Positions 27,634 through 36,982 of a stretch of 64,000 bases of DNA are shown piece after piece. The translations under genes were made by a program, and so were the position numbers. This DNA is from Gemmatimonadota bacterium. Its GTDB lineage: Bacteria; Gemmatimonadota; Gemmatimonadetes; Gemmatimonadales; Gemmatimonadaceae. Location: the NCBI GenBank assembly GCA_016191225.1, contig JACPPC010000011.1, positions 124,001-188,000 of the forward strand. The letters are read 5' to 3'. Positions within the stretch are counted from its first letter, which is position 1. Every line of letters starts with the position of its first letter. The notes beneath the pieces were generated by a model. The model had not been told where the DNA came from. It worked only from the letters and a program-made list of their open reading frames with translations, and searched no databases.

Positions 27634-28053
27634 ATGCCCCGCCGCCGTTCGGGTTTCACCCTGATCGAACTCCTGATCGTCGTCGTGATCATCGGCATCC
27701 TCGCCGCCGTCGCGATCCCGAAGTTCTCCGGCAGCCGCGAGAAGGCGTGGATCACCACCATGAAGTCGGACCTCCGCAACCTCTCCACCGCGCAGGAGAC
27801 CTACTTCCAGGACTGGCAGGTGTACGCCACGGCGACCGCCGCCGGCCTCACCGCCAAGAGCGGCATCAACACCTGGCGCCCGTCCACCGGCGTGAACATC
27901 ATCGCCGCCGGCACCAGCGGCACGACCAACGGCTGGAACGCGCAGCTCTCGCACCCGGGGAGCACGCAGACCTGCTCCCTCTTCCAAGGGGCCGGCGGCA
28001 CCGGCGCCTTCGCCTCGTCGGGACAGCCCGAGGGCGACGTGACCTGCTACTAG
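27634..28053 (+). CDS. Type IV pilin / pseudopilin-like protein
   Basis: The 139-residue prepilin has a short basic leader (PRRRSG) cut before F by prepilin peptidase. The hydrophobic helix FTLIELLIVVVIIGILAAVAI with the conserved Glu at mature position 5 follows. The body is rich in Gly, Ser and Thr, and two Cys near the C-terminus (QTCSLF and VTCY) could form the D-loop disulphide. No assembly ATPase, prepilin peptidase or other pilin lies nearby, so it relies on machinery encoded elsewhere. It could be a minor pilin, a secretion pseudopilin or a DNA-uptake pilin. Confidence 0.85.
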   Translation: MPRRRSGFTLIELLIVVVIIGILAAVAIPKFSGSREKAWITTMKSDLRNLSTAQETYFQDWQVYATATAAGLTAKSGINTWRPSTGVNIIAAGTSGTTNGWNAQLSHPGSTQTCSLFQGAGGTGAFASSGQPEGDVTCY

Positions 28054-28109
28054 CCGTCGTCATCCCGAGCGCAGCGGAGGCCCTGCTTCACGCGGGCCCG
28101 TCGCCCCGA

Positions 28110-29678
28110 TCAGGGCGACTTCGGCGACCGCCGCAGCACCCGCCCGGGCGTCGCCCCGGTCACCTCCCCGTCGCGATACACCTCGACCCCGTTCACCCAC
28201 ACCCGCACCACGCCCGTTGCCGGTGCCCGCGGCGCCTGCGGCGTCGCCCGGTCGGCGATCGCGCGGGGATCGAACAGCACGAGGTCCGCCGCCAGCCCAG
28301 GCGCGATCGTCCCCCGTCCCCGGATCCCGACGTTCGCCGCCGCCAGCGACGTCATCTTGCGCACCATCTCGGCGAGGGGCGTCACGCGCTCATCGCGTAC
28401 ATAGCGCCCGAGCACGCGCGGAAAGCTCCCCCAGCCACGCGGGTGCCGCCCGCGCAGCTCGCCGTCTGAGCAGATGCTCGCCCACGGCCACGCCATCAGG
28501 CGTGCCACGTCGGCCTCGCTCATGCTCGTCGCGATCACGCTCTCCTCCAGCGCCCCCTCCCTTGACATCCGGATCAGGTCCATGAGCGCCGTCGCGGCGT
28601 CGGTCCCGCGCAGCACGGCGATCTCGGCCAGCGTCTTCCCCACGTAGCTCGTCTCCGGCGCGAACCGCCCGATCAGCATCCCCTCGGGGGCGGCCACCTC
28701 GCGCAGCGCGAATTCCGCGCTCGCCCGGTTCGTGAAGTCGCGCCCGGGGAAGACCACCGTCAGCGTCGACTGCCAGTAGGTGTACGGGTAGATGTCGGCG
28801 GTCACGTTCACCCCCGACGCACGCGCCCGGTCGAGCACCTGCAGCAGCGAGTCGGCGTGCCCCCACAGCGACCGCATCGCCAGCTTGACGTGCGAGAGCT
28901 GCACCGGGATCCTGGCCTCCCGGCCGATCGTCACGAGCTCGTCCACCGCCTGCCAGAAGCCCCGGTCCTCGCTGCGGACGTGGCTGATGTAGCGCCCCCC
29001 CACCGCCGCCGCGTCGCGGGCGAGGGTCACGAGCTCGCTCGTCGTGGCGTAGATCCCGGGGTCGTACTCGAGCCCGCTCGACAGTCCGAGCGCGCCAGCG
29101 GCAAGGTCGTCGCGCAGCAGCGCGCGCATGCGCGACACCTCGGCGTCGCTGGCGGTGCGCCGGAAGTCCCTTCCCATCACCCGCTCGCGGATTGTCCCGT
29201 GCCCGGCGTAAGACGCCACGTTCACCGCCGCCGGCAGGCTGTCGAGCCGTGCAAACCACGCCCGCAGCGGCAGGTGCGAGCCACCGTCCTGTCCGGCGAC
29301 GATCGTGGTCACCCCCTGGCTCACCACGGCGTCGCCGCCGCGCAGCGAGTCGAGGCGCCAGTCGTGGTGCGAGTGCGTGTCGATGAAGCCGGGGGCCAGC
29401 ACCATCCCGCCGCCGTCGACGACCGGCTCCCCGCGCGACGGGCGCAGCGCTCCCACCGCCACGATGCGCCCACGCGCGATGCGTACCGCGCCGGCGCGCG
29501 GGGCCGCGCCGGTGCCATCCACGAGCGTCACGTTGGCGATCAGGGTCGATGCCGGCGCCTGCTGGGCGCCCACGGTCGCGACGCCGGCGAGCGACGCGGC
29601 GCCCAGCGCCGCCGCCACGCAGGGCACCGACACCTGGTGCAGCGCGGCGGCTGCCATCCGCCGCGCCCGCCGCGTCAC
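28110..29678 (-). CDS. N-acyl-D-amino-acid deacylase-like amidohydrolase, exported
   Basis: The 522-residue enzyme belongs to the amidohydrolase superfamily, D-aminoacylase branch. It has a signal peptide ending near VATVGAQQ, then an N-terminal beta domain (LIANVTLVDGTGAAPRAG). Metal ligands appear in GFIDTHSHHDW, with SHVRSED and LSHVKLA later and ICSDGE carrying the catalytic Asp. The C-terminal GTIAPGLAADLVLFDP and VWVNGVEVYRDGEVTGATPG are typical. It should remove acyl groups from N-acyl-D-amino acids or related compounds in the periplasm. The GTG start overlaps the upstream stop (GTGA at 29675-29678); a Met codon at 29656 is an alternative. Confidence 0.87.
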   Translation of the reverse strand: MTRRARRMAAAALHQVSVPCVAAALGAASLAGVATVGAQQAPASTLIANVTLVDGTGAAPRAGAVRIARGRIVAVGALRPSRGEPVVDGGGMVLAPGFIDTHSHHDWRLDSLRGGDAVVSQGVTTIVAGQDGGSHLPLRAWFARLDSLPAAVNVASYAGHGTIRERVMGRDFRRTASDAEVSRMRALLRDDLAAGALGLSSGLEYDPGIYATTSELVTLARDAAAVGGRYISHVRSEDRGFWQAVDELVTIGREARIPVQLSHVKLAMRSLWGHADSLLQVLDRARASGVNVTADIYPYTYWQSTLTVVFPGRDFTNRASAEFALREVAAPEGMLIGRFAPETSYVGKTLAEIAVLRGTDAATALMDLIRMSREGALEESVIATSMSEADVARLMAWPWASICSDGELRGRHPRGWGSFPRVLGRYVRDERVTPLAEMVRKMTSLAAANVGIRGRGTIAPGLAADLVLFDPRAIADRATPQAPRAPATGVVRVWVNGVEVYRDGEVTGATPGRVLRRSPKSP

Positions 29679-30868
29679 ACCGCGGACAGTTCGGAGCCGC
29701 ACCGCTCGCAGTACCACTCCGTGGGGAAGTTCGCCGCCCCGCAGTTGCCGCACTTGAGCGTCTTGGCATGCTCCGACTGCACCCCCTTGAGCAGGTTCGC
29801 CGAGTCGCGTGAGGTCAGCCGGGGCGCCGTCTCGCGCCGCTTCGCCGCGTCGGGGTGGATGTCGGTCGAGGCCCGCGGCACGTTCACGGCCGCGTCCGTG
29901 AGCATCGCCGCGTCGTTGGCGTTGAGCGACGGCGTCGTGGCGCGCGGGTCGGGCGGCGTCGCGCGCGCCGGGGCGGCGTCGGCCGCGATTGGCTGCGACG
30001 GGCGCGACGGCGCCGGCTCCGGCGCCACGGGGCGCGACGGGCGCGAGGGCGCGCCCGGGGCCGGAGGCGCCGCGGGAGGGGGGGCCGTTGACCCCGCCGC
30101 CGACCGCCGCGTCTCGTCGATCTCGATCGATCGCAGGAAGGCGAGCTCGTCGGCACTCGGCGTCTTGATGCGGCGCGCCGCCAGCTCCTCGGGGCTCGCC
30201 GCCACGGCGCCGCTCGGGCGCGGGACCGCGGCGCTCGCCCGGGCCACCGGCGCACTGGCGCGCCGCACCTGAGCCCCGGGAGCGGTCAGCATCTCGCCGA
30301 GCGCGGTGATCACCAGTTCCGGCTCGGCAACGGCAGGGGCGCCTGGCCGGGGCGCCGCCGTCGGCGCGGGCGCGGCGGCCGGAACCTGCGCAATTCCCTC
30401 CGGCGGCGTCTCCGGCACCGCCGCGTGCGCCCCGCTGCGCCGGACGCCGGCGAGGAGCTCCACGGCCTGCGCATGCTCGCGTGCCACCTCGGTGCGACGG
30501 GCCTCGAGCTTCGCCAGCTCGGCGTCGCTCGCCGACGACAGCTCCGCCCAGCGCGACTCCGTGAACTCGCCCACGGCGGCGCGAAGCTCGGCCTCGGCTC
30601 GCGCTTCCTGCCTGCTCCGCTGCTCCACCTCGACCGCGGCGAGCTTCGCGGCCAGCTTCTCGACCTTGCCCTGCAACTCCCCGGCGCGCTCGCGCAGCTG
30701 CCCGAGCACCGCGTCGCGGCGCGCCGAGTAGTCGCCGTGCACCTTGGCGAAGACCTGCGGGGGGGTGGTGTCCTTGCGTCCCTCGAGGGCGGAGAGCCAG
30801 GCAATCACGCGATCGCGCTCGGCGAGCAGGTCGCCGAGGTCATCGTCTGCGCCGGGCTTCTTGGTCAT
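29675..30868 (-). CDS. Coiled-coil protein with C-terminal zinc ribbon
   Basis: This 397-residue cytoplasmic protein has no recognised full-length family. Residues about 10-140 form charged helices likely to be coiled coil (for example LQGKVEKLAAKLAAVEVEQR). The middle, about 160-330, is a Pro/Ala/Arg-rich disordered linker. The last 25 residues hold a zinc ribbon of CxxC...CxxC type (CGNCGAANFPTEWYCERCG). The design suggests a scaffold or adaptor. The ATG overlaps the stop of the class II aldolase gene and its own stop overlaps the amidohydrolase GTG, so all three are coupled. Confidence 0.7.
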   Translation of the reverse strand: MTKKPGADDDLGDLLAERDRVIAWLSALEGRKDTTPPQVFAKVHGDYSARRDAVLGQLRERAGELQGKVEKLAAKLAAVEVEQRSRQEARAEAELRAAVGEFTESRWAELSSASDAELAKLEARRTEVAREHAQAVELLAGVRRSGAHAAVPETPPEGIAQVPAAAPAPTAAPRPGAPAVAEPELVITALGEMLTAPGAQVRRASAPVARASAAVPRPSGAVAASPEELAARRIKTPSADELAFLRSIEIDETRRSAAGSTAPPPAAPPAPGAPSRPSRPVAPEPAPSRPSQPIAADAAPARATPPDPRATTPSLNANDAAMLTDAAVNVPRASTDIHPDAAKRRETAPRLTSRDSANLLKGVQSEHAKTLKCGNCGAANFPTEWYCERCGSELSAV

Positions 30869-31557
30869 CGCACCCTCCGCGGCTCGCTGCCAGGTGGGCA
30901 GCCGGGATTCGCCCCCGGCGCGCCGCTCCGAGACCGCAAATCTATCAAGGCGTCGACCTGTGCCGGTGTGAGTTCCGTCACGCCCCCGAGCAGCCTCGCG
31001 GTGAACAGGATCCGGGCACTGTGCTCGACGCTTTCCATGCGCTGGTGCGCGATGAGCAGGGTCGGGCCGAGGGTGAGCGCGCCATGGTTCGACATCAGGA
31101 AGGCATCGTGGGTTGCGAGCCACGGCTCGAAGGCGTCGGCGAGCGCCTCGGTGCCCGGCGTCGCGTACGGCACGAGCGGCACCTGGCCCACCTGATAGAC
31201 GATCTCGGGGAGCACGCAGGCGGTCAGCCCCTCGCCGGCCACCGCGAACCCGGTTGCCGTGGGGGGATGTGCATGCACGACCGCCTGCACGTCGGCGCGA
31301 CGGCGGTAGGCGCGCAGGTGGACCGCCACTTCGCTCGACGCACGGCGGGCGCCGCGCAGGTGGCGGCCGTCGAGCGACAGCTCGACGAGGTCGTCCGTGC
31401 CGACGTCGACCTTGGACATCCCCGCCGGCGTGACGAGGATCCGGTCCGGGGCGAGCCGCACCGAGACGTTCCCGTCCTGCCCGGCGATGAGGCCGCGCTC
31501 GTACAGGCGGCGGCAGGAGTTTACCACCGCACGACGCGCCGCGAGGGGAGCGGGCAC
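30865..31557 (-). CDS. Class II aldolase/adducin family protein
   Basis: The 230-residue enzyme resembles L-fuculose-1-phosphate aldolase and relatives such as methylthioribulose-phosphate dehydratase. SCRRLYERGLIAGQDGNVSV is the family start. E76 is the probable catalytic acid, H95 and H97 in HAHPP bind zinc, and the third His is in SNHGAL. The substrate cannot be decided from the sequence. A Pro/Gly/Arg-rich tail follows the domain. It lies seven bases beyond the pyrC stop and is the first of a coupled three-gene group. Confidence 0.85.
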   Translation of the reverse strand: MPAPLAARRAVVNSCRRLYERGLIAGQDGNVSVRLAPDRILVTPAGMSKVDVGTDDLVELSLDGRHLRGARRASSEVAVHLRAYRRRADVQAVVHAHPPTATGFAVAGEGLTACVLPEIVYQVGQVPLVPYATPGTEALADAFEPWLATHDAFLMSNHGALTLGPTLLIAHQRMESVEHSARILFTARLLGGVTELTPAQVDALIDLRSRSGAPGANPGCPPGSEPRRVR

Positions 31558-31564
31558 GGGCGCC

Positions 31565-32860
31565 CTATCCCGCCAGCTCGTGCGCGACCGCGCCGCGCAC
31601 GAGGGTCAGGTGCACGCGTCCCGTGAGCTCCCTTCCGCTCCACGGCGAGTTGCGCCCCTTCGTCCGGAAGCGCGTGGCGTCCACGGTCCACGCCTCCGCC
31701 GGGTCGAACACGGTCACGTCGGCGGGGGCGCCGGCGCGCAGCGTCCCGCCGGGAAGGTGAAAGATCCTCGCCGGCAGCACCGACATCCGGTTCACGAGGT
31801 CATGGACCGAGATGATCCTCGACGCGACGAGCGCGGTGTTGACGACCGCCAGCGCCGTCTCGAGGCCGACGATCCCGTTGGGGGCGTCGGCGAACTCGCG
31901 CTCCTTCTCGTCGTAGTGGTGCGGCGCGTGGTCGGTGGCGATCACGTCGATCGTCCCGTCCTTCACCGCCTGCTGCAGCGCCTCGACGTCGGCGGCGGTG
32001 CGCAACGGCGGGTTCATCTTGGCGTTGGTGTTGTACTGGCCCACCGCCTCCTCGGTGAGGTGGAGGTGGTGCGGGCACACCTCGGCGGTGACGTTGATGC
32101 CGCGGTCCTTGCCCCATCGGATCAGTTCCACGCTTCCCCGGGTGCTCATGTGGCAGAGGTGCACGTGGCCGCCGGTGAGCCGGGCAAGGAGGATGTCGCG
32201 GATCACCATGATCTCCTCGGCCTCGCCGGGGATCCCCTTGAGCCCGAGCCGCGCCGAGACGATCCCCTCGTTCATCGCGCCGCCGGCGGCGAGGGTCGGC
32301 TCCTCGCAGTGGTCGGCGACCGGGATGCCGAAGTTGCGGGCGTACTCGAGGGTCGTGCGCATCAGGTGCGCACTCACCACCGGCTTGCCGTCGTCGCTCA
32401 CGGCCACGGCGCCGGCGCCGATCATCTCGCCCATCTCCGCCATCGCCTCGCCGCGCTGCCCCACCGAGATCGCGCCGATCGGGTAGACCCGGGCCGCGCC
32501 GGCGAGCTGCGCCTGCCGGATGATGAAGCCCACGGCGGCCTGGTTGTCGGTGACGGGATCGGTGTTCGGCATCGCGCAGACGGCGGTGAAGCCGCCCGCG
32601 GCCGCGGCGCGCGCGCCGCTGGCGATCGTCTCCACGTCCTCGCGCCCGGGCTCGCGCAGGTGGCAGTGCACGTCCACGAATCCCGGCGACACGACCTTGC
32701 CCGAGCAGTCGACGCGGCGCGCCCCCTCGGGACCGGCGATCTTCCCCCCCGCCCGGGTGACCTTGCCGTCCTCGACGAGCACGTCGCCGATGGCGTCGAG
32801 CTGCTGCGACGGGTCGACGATCCGCCCGCCGGCGAGCAGGACCGGCCGCGGGGCGCTCAT
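31565..32860 (-). CDS. pyrC: Dihydroorotase (class I)
   Basis: The 431-residue enzyme closes carbamoyl aspartate to dihydroorotate, step three of pyrimidine synthesis. Zinc ligands H65 and H67 are in [10 protein letters not shown], the His/carboxylate region is in DHCEEPT and [14 protein letters not shown], and the catalytic Asp is in ATDHAPHH. The Arg for substrate binding follows HCHLR. Its ATG overlaps the pyrB stop (ATGA at 32857-32860). Class I enzymes often pair physically with PyrB, in line with the coupling. Confidence 0.95.
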   Translation of the reverse strand: MSAPRPVLLAGGRIVDPSQQLDAIGDVLVEDGKVTRAGGKIAGPEGARRVDCSGKVVSPGFVDVHCHLREPGREDVETIASGARAAAAGGFTAVCAMPNTDPVTDNQAAVGFIIRQAQLAGAARVYPIGAISVGQRGEAMAEMGEMIGAGAVAVSDDGKPVVSAHLMRTTLEYARNFGIPVADHCEEPTLAAGGAMNEGIVSARLGLKGIPGEAEEIMVIRDILLARLTGGHVHLCHMSTRGSVELIRWGKDRGINVTAEVCPHHLHLTEEAVGQYNTNAKMNPPLRTAADVEALQQAVKDGTIDVIATDHAPHHYDEKEREFADAPNGIVGLETALAVVNTALVASRIISVHDLVNRMSVLPARIFHLPGGTLRAGAPADVTVFDPAEAWTVDATRFRTKGRNSPWSGRELTGRVHLTLVRGAVAHELAG

Positions 32861-33822
32861 CGGTCGTCCCCCGCGCGCTGGGCCGCCTCGGCGAGGTCGG
32901 CGCGGCCTCCCGCGAGCAGGTAGAGCACCGCCATGCGCACCGCGACACCGTTGGTGACCTGGTCGAGGATCACCGAGTGCGGCCCGTCGGCCACGTTGCT
33001 GTCGATTTCCACGCCGCGATTCATCGGGCCGGGATGGAGGATGAGGAGCTCCCTCGGCGCGCGGTCGAGCCGCTCGAGGGTCACGCCAAAGACACGGTTG
33101 TACTCCCGGAGCGACGGGATGTAGCCGGCGCTCATGCGCTCGAGCTGCAGGCGGAGGATGTTGAGGGCGTCGGCCCACTCGATCGCCTGCTCGATCCGGT
33201 CGAAGACGGTGACGCCCATCTCGCCGATCGCGCTCGGCAGCAGCGAGCGCGGGCCGCACACGGCGACCTCGGCGCCCATCGTGCGCAGCCCCCAGATGTT
33301 CGACCGGGCGACGCGCGAGTGGAGCACGTCGCCGCAGATGCACACCCGGATCCCGTCGAGCCGCCTCAGGTTGTCGCGCAGGGTGAGCATGTCGAGCAGC
33401 CCCTGCGTCGGGTGCTCGTGGGTGCCGTCGCCGGCATTGATGACGTTCGACTCGATCCGCTCGCCGAGGAACCGCGCCGCCCCCGACGACCCGTGGCGGA
33501 TGACGACCATGTCGATCCGCATCGCCTCGAGGTTGCGCGCCGTGTCGACGAGGGTCTCGCCCTTGCTCACGCTCGAGCCCGAGGCAGCGACGTTCACGGT
33601 GTCGGCGCTGAGGCGCTTCTCGGCGAACTCGAACGAGACGCGGGTGCGGGTGCTGGCCTCGAAGAACAGGTTCACGATCGTCTTGCCGCGGAGCGTGGGG
33701 ACCTTCTTGATCGCGCGCTCGCTGATCTCCTTGAACGGCTCGGCGGTGTCGAGGAGGAGCTGGATCTGGGCGCGAGAGAGATGCTCGAGTCCGACGAGAT
33801 CCTTCCCGAGCGGCGTGGTCAC
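32857..33822 (-). CDS. pyrB: Aspartate carbamoyltransferase, catalytic subunit
   Basis: The 321-residue enzyme joins carbamoyl phosphate and aspartate. The phosphate loop STRTR is at residues 57-61, and the [12 protein letters not shown] and [11 protein letters not shown] motifs are intact. No pyrI regulatory subunit is seen. The GTG start overlaps the pyrR stop (GTGA at 33819-33822) and gives the usual N-terminus; the frame is open far upstream but without homology. Confidence 0.96.
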   Translation of the reverse strand: MTTPLGKDLVGLEHLSRAQIQLLLDTAEPFKEISERAIKKVPTLRGKTIVNLFFEASTRTRVSFEFAEKRLSADTVNVAASGSSVSKGETLVDTARNLEAMRIDMVVIRHGSSGAARFLGERIESNVINAGDGTHEHPTQGLLDMLTLRDNLRRLDGIRVCICGDVLHSRVARSNIWGLRTMGAEVAVCGPRSLLPSAIGEMGVTVFDRIEQAIEWADALNILRLQLERMSAGYIPSLREYNRVFGVTLERLDRAPRELLILHPGPMNRGVEIDSNVADGPHSVILDQVTNGVAVRMAVLYLLAGGRADLAEAAQRAGDDR

Positions 33823-34367
33823 GCGCCCTCCTTCCGCACGACGGTGACCGCGTCCCGCTGGTCGATCTCGTTCACGTGCACGTCGACGCGGTCGGAGGCA
33901 GACACGTCCACCTTCTTGCCCACGATGTCGGGGTGGATCGGGAGCTCGCGGCCGCCGCGGTCGATCAGCACCGCCAGCGCGATCCGCGACGGCCGCCCGA
34001 AGTCGGCCAGCTCGTCGAGCGCCGCCCGCACGGTGCGCCCGGTGTAGAGCACGTCGTCGACGATCACGATGTGGCGCCCCTCGATGTCGAAGTCGAGCTC
34101 GGTCTTGCCGACCACCGGGCGCGGCCCCACGGTCTGCAGGTCGTCGCGATAGAGGGTGATGTCGAGCGCGCCCCGGGGGACGGTGACGCCGTCGCGGGCC
34201 TTGAGGAGGGCCACCAGGCGGTCGGCGAGCTGCACGCCGCGGCGCTGGATGCCCACGATGGCGAGGTCGTCGGAGCCGTCGGCGAGCTCCAGGATTTCGT
34301 CGGCCATGCGGCGGAGGGTGCGTTCCATCGCCTTGGCGTCGAGCACGACTGTCGGCTGGTTCGGCAT
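33819..34367 (-). CDS. pyrR: Bifunctional pyr operon regulator / uracil phosphoribosyltransferase PyrR
   Basis: The 182-residue protein has the PRPP-binding motif [17 protein letters not shown] and [15 protein letters not shown], standard for PyrR. It can bind pyr mRNA to cause attenuation or translational repression and has weak uracil phosphoribosyltransferase activity. The ATG at 34367 ([10 protein letters not shown]) is preferred over TTG at 34373. No clear Shine-Dalgarno sequence precedes it and the codon is embedded in a palindrome, which may matter for control. It heads pyrR-pyrB-pyrC. Confidence 0.93.
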   Translation of the reverse strand: MPNQPTVVLDAKAMERTLRRMADEILELADGSDDLAIVGIQRRGVQLADRLVALLKARDGVTVPRGALDITLYRDDLQTVGPRPVVGKTELDFDIEGRHIVIVDDVLYTGRTVRAALDELADFGRPSRIALAVLIDRGGRELPIHPDIVGKKVDVSASDRVDVHVNEIDQRDAVTVVRKEGA

Positions 34368-34380
34368 TTGCAATGCAAAT
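34366..34380. promoter_or_regulatory. Palindrome overlapping the pyrR start codon
   Basis: ATTTGCA and TGCAAAT flank a single central base, a perfect 7+1+7 inverted repeat. The pyrR ATG (34365-34367) overlaps it. AT-rich palindromes like this stand out in such a GC-rich region and suggest an operator for a dimeric repressor. A possible -10 (TATCTT on the minus strand, about 34398-34403) lies just upstream. The role is inference. Confidence 0.5.
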
Positions 34381-34527
34381 ATGCACCGGACCTCGCAAGA
34401 TACACAGTCCCCTCGTCAGCGGCCTCGCCGAAGAGCGACGCTCGACCACGCGCTTGAGTGCCCTCGCGGCGAGCACCATACGCTCAGCCAACAGTACAAC
34501 GGCTGCGGGATTCGCGTACCTTTCGGA

Positions 34528-34899
34528 ATGGACCCAGCGGCGGAGAGTCCCTTTTCGCTCGACGAGCTGACGGTCGCGCTCGCATTCGTGCTGGAGCCCG
34601 CTCGCGCGCGAGCGGCGGCGGAGGACCTGCATGACGCGTTGAGCGTCCGGCACAACTTGTCTGCGATGGGCGATCCCTCGGATGAATTGCAGCGTTGGAG
34701 CCCCGCGAGTCTCGACGGTACCATTCTCGACCTTCTTTCGCTCGTGTCGGACGACTGCGCCACGAGGGCCTGGAGACACGCTGGACGCACGGACAAGGCA
34801 GGCCGAGTCGCTCGCCGCCGCTTCGTGACGAGTCATCGATCGCGACTCCTCGTCCAGCCCCACGTGAATCTCGGCGAGGCGGGCCCTGACGAGCGGTAG
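34528..34899 (+). CDS. Hypothetical protein
   Basis: An open frame of 123 codons starts at ATG ([20 protein letters not shown]). The first half looks protein-like (helical, acidic, [15 protein letters not shown]); the second half is Arg-rich and less convincing. No family, signal peptide or membrane helix is recognised. It lies divergent from pyrR in a lower-GC patch. It may be a real accessory gene or a fragment of one. Confidence 0.35.
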   Translation: MDPAAESPFSLDELTVALAFVLEPARARAAAEDLHDALSVRHNLSAMGDPSDELQRWSPASLDGTILDLLSLVSDDCATRAWRHAGRTDKAGRVARRRFVTSHRSRLLVQPHVNLGEAGPDER

Positions 34900-35205
34900 C
34901 GCGAGCCCGCCACGCGAGGGAGATCGACGAGAATGCGAAATGCGTCCTTGGGCTGAGCACAGTCGCGCTGCCCCGGCCAACGCACTTCCACTTCCGGCAC
35001 TGAGCCTTGTCAAGACTCCAGGGACTCTTCGGACACGAAGGCTCGCGGCTGAAGTGCCGCATCGCGTTGCAAGTCGAGCTTGACAAGAATCTGAGCTCAC
35101 CGCAAAGTGTTCCTGCGTGACAGTCTGGAGGGTCGGCAAGCGAACGGCTGCGGCTCGGCGTTGGTAGCCGTATGCGTAGGGCCCTGGCAAGGGGGCTCGA
35201 GCGCG
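34900..35205. other. Non-coding stretch in accessory patch
   Basis: About 300 bases of clearly lower GC than the flanking core contain no protein-like reading frame on either strand that I can support. A short repeated word (TTGACAAG / CTTGTCAAG near 35015 and 35080) is the only small structure noted. The upstream signals of the frameshifted lipoprotein-like gene should be here. Confidence 0.4.
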
Positions 35206-36070
35206 GTGACTCGGGATGTCCCGGTGGCTCAGATCGGCTTCACTTCTCGACGGCCGGCCGCGACGATCAGCGCTGCGGCCGTCGCGCTCGGCTGTCAGTC
35301 GGACCTTTCGAGTTCCGGGATGGGCCCTCAGGGACGCGTCGTCGCAACCACCGCGAGCCGAGGACTGATGACTGGGGCGGAGCTATCGGAGCTGCAGTCG
35401 GAGTTCGGCGCGACCCTTTCGCTCGACTCGACGCTTCCGGCGGCTGCGTTGATGCTCCCTGTTGGTCCCTTCGCTCCTCCGCCAATTGTTTGCAGGGACC
35501 ACTTCAACGATATCGACATGTGGTGGTCCGGGCCGTACGGACTCGTGAGTTTTCACTTACCGCGGCCACTGTTGCTTGTGGGCTTTCGAGGCGGGTCCTA
35601 CAGGGGACTCGCCAAGGCATTGTACGAGACCACGGGGCAGGATCCCGTTGGCGGGTCTGACAATTCGGGCCACGCCTTTTCGTTCTCTGGCCGACTCAAC
35701 GCTCTCTGTCGGTTCACCGAGATTCAGACGGGGGGCATTCACGTATTCGGCGCAGGTCCTGATCGCCGAGGACCCTGTCGACTTGCCGCAGTTGATCGGC
35801 GAGGAAACGTGCAGTGTCGGCGGAGGGGGTGGAGGGGGTGGAGGAGGAGACGAGAACGCGTCCCTGGTTCAGAGCACCGGAGCAGCGAGACGCTTGGTGA
35901 TTATTCCTCGCGGGGCGGTCGCTTCCAGCGAATGTAGCGGCGGTGGCTCCGGAGGTGGGCTACATTGCTGGTATGAGTGGGGAACGATCGAGATTGGCTA
36001 CGACGGGGGACTGACCTGGTCGCCGTTCTGGTCCGGCTGGTATCGTCAGTGCGAGGAAGCGGCGGCATGA
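35206..36070 (+). pseudogene. Lipoprotein-like gene interrupted by a frameshift at a G6 run
   Basis: The first part reads from about 35206 (GTG) in one frame. It has a putative signal with lipobox-like VALGC, then [33 protein letters not shown] and a C-terminal end at RLNALCRFTEIQTG. At a run of six G (35730-35735) protein-like sequence switches to the next frame: AFTYSAQVLIAEDPVDLPQL, then a poly-Gly tract, VIIPRGAV and WYEWGTIEIGYDGG, ending at 36070. Removing one G joins the two. The 36070 stop overlaps the ATG of the next gene, which supports the second frame as real. The start is uncertain (GTG 35107, 35206 or 35224). The function is unknown. Confidence 0.6.
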
Positions 36071-36609
36071 CCGGTTCCCAGAATCGCGCGCGAGTCGCGG
36101 TGAGTCGCGCGTGCGGGTTCGCTACGATCGTGCTTCTTGTTTCAATCGGCGCGCGCAACGCCTCCTCGCAGCTGCAAACGGTTGCTCCGCCTTCCTCCGT
36201 GACCGCCTCCGGATCCTCACCCTCAGGCGGCGTGCGCGCGGGTTGGAGGCGCGTCTACATCGTTGTCCGGCTCGACGCGCCGGCATTTCAGGATGCGTTT
36301 GTTGTTGCGCAGGCGCAGCGCGCGCTTCGGTCCGACGCCGTGATCGTGCGTCCAGACAGCATCTCGGCACGTGTGATTGCCCGCGCGGTGCTTGACCTCG
36401 TTTCGCTGGCCGCGGCCCTGTCGGACTCGACGGCGAGCGAGCGAATCGTGCGCAAGTCAGTCGGAAGCGGAGGCCGAGTCATCCACCGGGCGCTGCTGGC
36501 TTCAGCGACGACGATTCTGAGGGAGCCTCGAGGCACCCAACCTGAGTTTGTCGCCGGAGTCGGGAGGGCACGCGTCGTTGCGGTCGGGCTTCCCACGGCG
36601 CTTCGATAG
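36067..36609 (+). CDS. Hypothetical exported protein
   Basis: The 180-residue protein begins at an ATG overlapping the preceding stop (ATGA). It carries a signal peptide (ACGFATIVLLVSIGARNASSQ). A Ser/Pro-rich linker and a hydrophobic-patterned body (VYIVVRLDAPAFQDAFVVAQ; RAVLDLVSLAAALSDSTASE) follow. No family is recognised. Coupling to the broken upstream gene suggests they worked together at the cell envelope. Confidence 0.6.
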   Translation: MTGSQNRARVAVSRACGFATIVLLVSIGARNASSQLQTVAPPSSVTASGSSPSGGVRAGWRRVYIVVRLDAPAFQDAFVVAQAQRALRSDAVIVRPDSISARVIARAVLDLVSLAAALSDSTASERIVRKSVGSGGRVIHRALLASATTILREPRGTQPEFVAGVGRARVVAVGLPTALR

Positions 36610-36982
36610 CCAGGTCGTGCGTCGCCCCCGAGGCTCGCGCGAGCTGGCACGGAGTACTCTGAGTGCGCGCTCGTTGATGGGCTCGCAGAGGCAAGCCCGC
36701 ATTCGCAGGCGTCAAGATGCTGAATTCGCGAAGTGCGTAACGGTCGAGGTGGGTGCTCACGCCTCGATGTGCACGGCGACGCGCTGCGTCGCGCAGTTCG
36801 CGCAGCCTGCGCTGGCTCAGGGGCTTTCCGTCGACTCGCGCTCGAACTCGCATGCGAGATCGCGTGGGCCGACCCCGACCTGCCCGACAATCCTGTCGCG
36901 ATTGCTGCTCACCCCAGAGCGAAGGATCGAGTTTCGCGCGGGGCCCGAGTTCCTTATCCACCCGTCTCGACTACCTCACCCC
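36610..36982. other. Non-coding stretch upstream of the alpha/beta hydrolase
   Basis: About 370 bases hold no convincing gene; translations in all frames are Arg/Ser/Ala-rich with no recognisable motif. Several short GC-rich inverted repeats around 36770-36830 (for example GCGCAGTTCGCGCAG) could form weak structure. No integron-type attC pair or insertion-sequence end was found. Confidence 0.4.

Noticed and set aside
34368..34527. PyrR-type RNA attenuator before pyrR
   Set aside because: No terminator/antiterminator pair or PyrR-binding loop was found; the palindrome at the start codon is a better candidate for control.
34900..36982. Integron cassette array suspected from small unknown genes
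   Set aside because: No attC-like R'/R'' core pairs (GTTRRRY/RYYYAAC) and no integrase were found.
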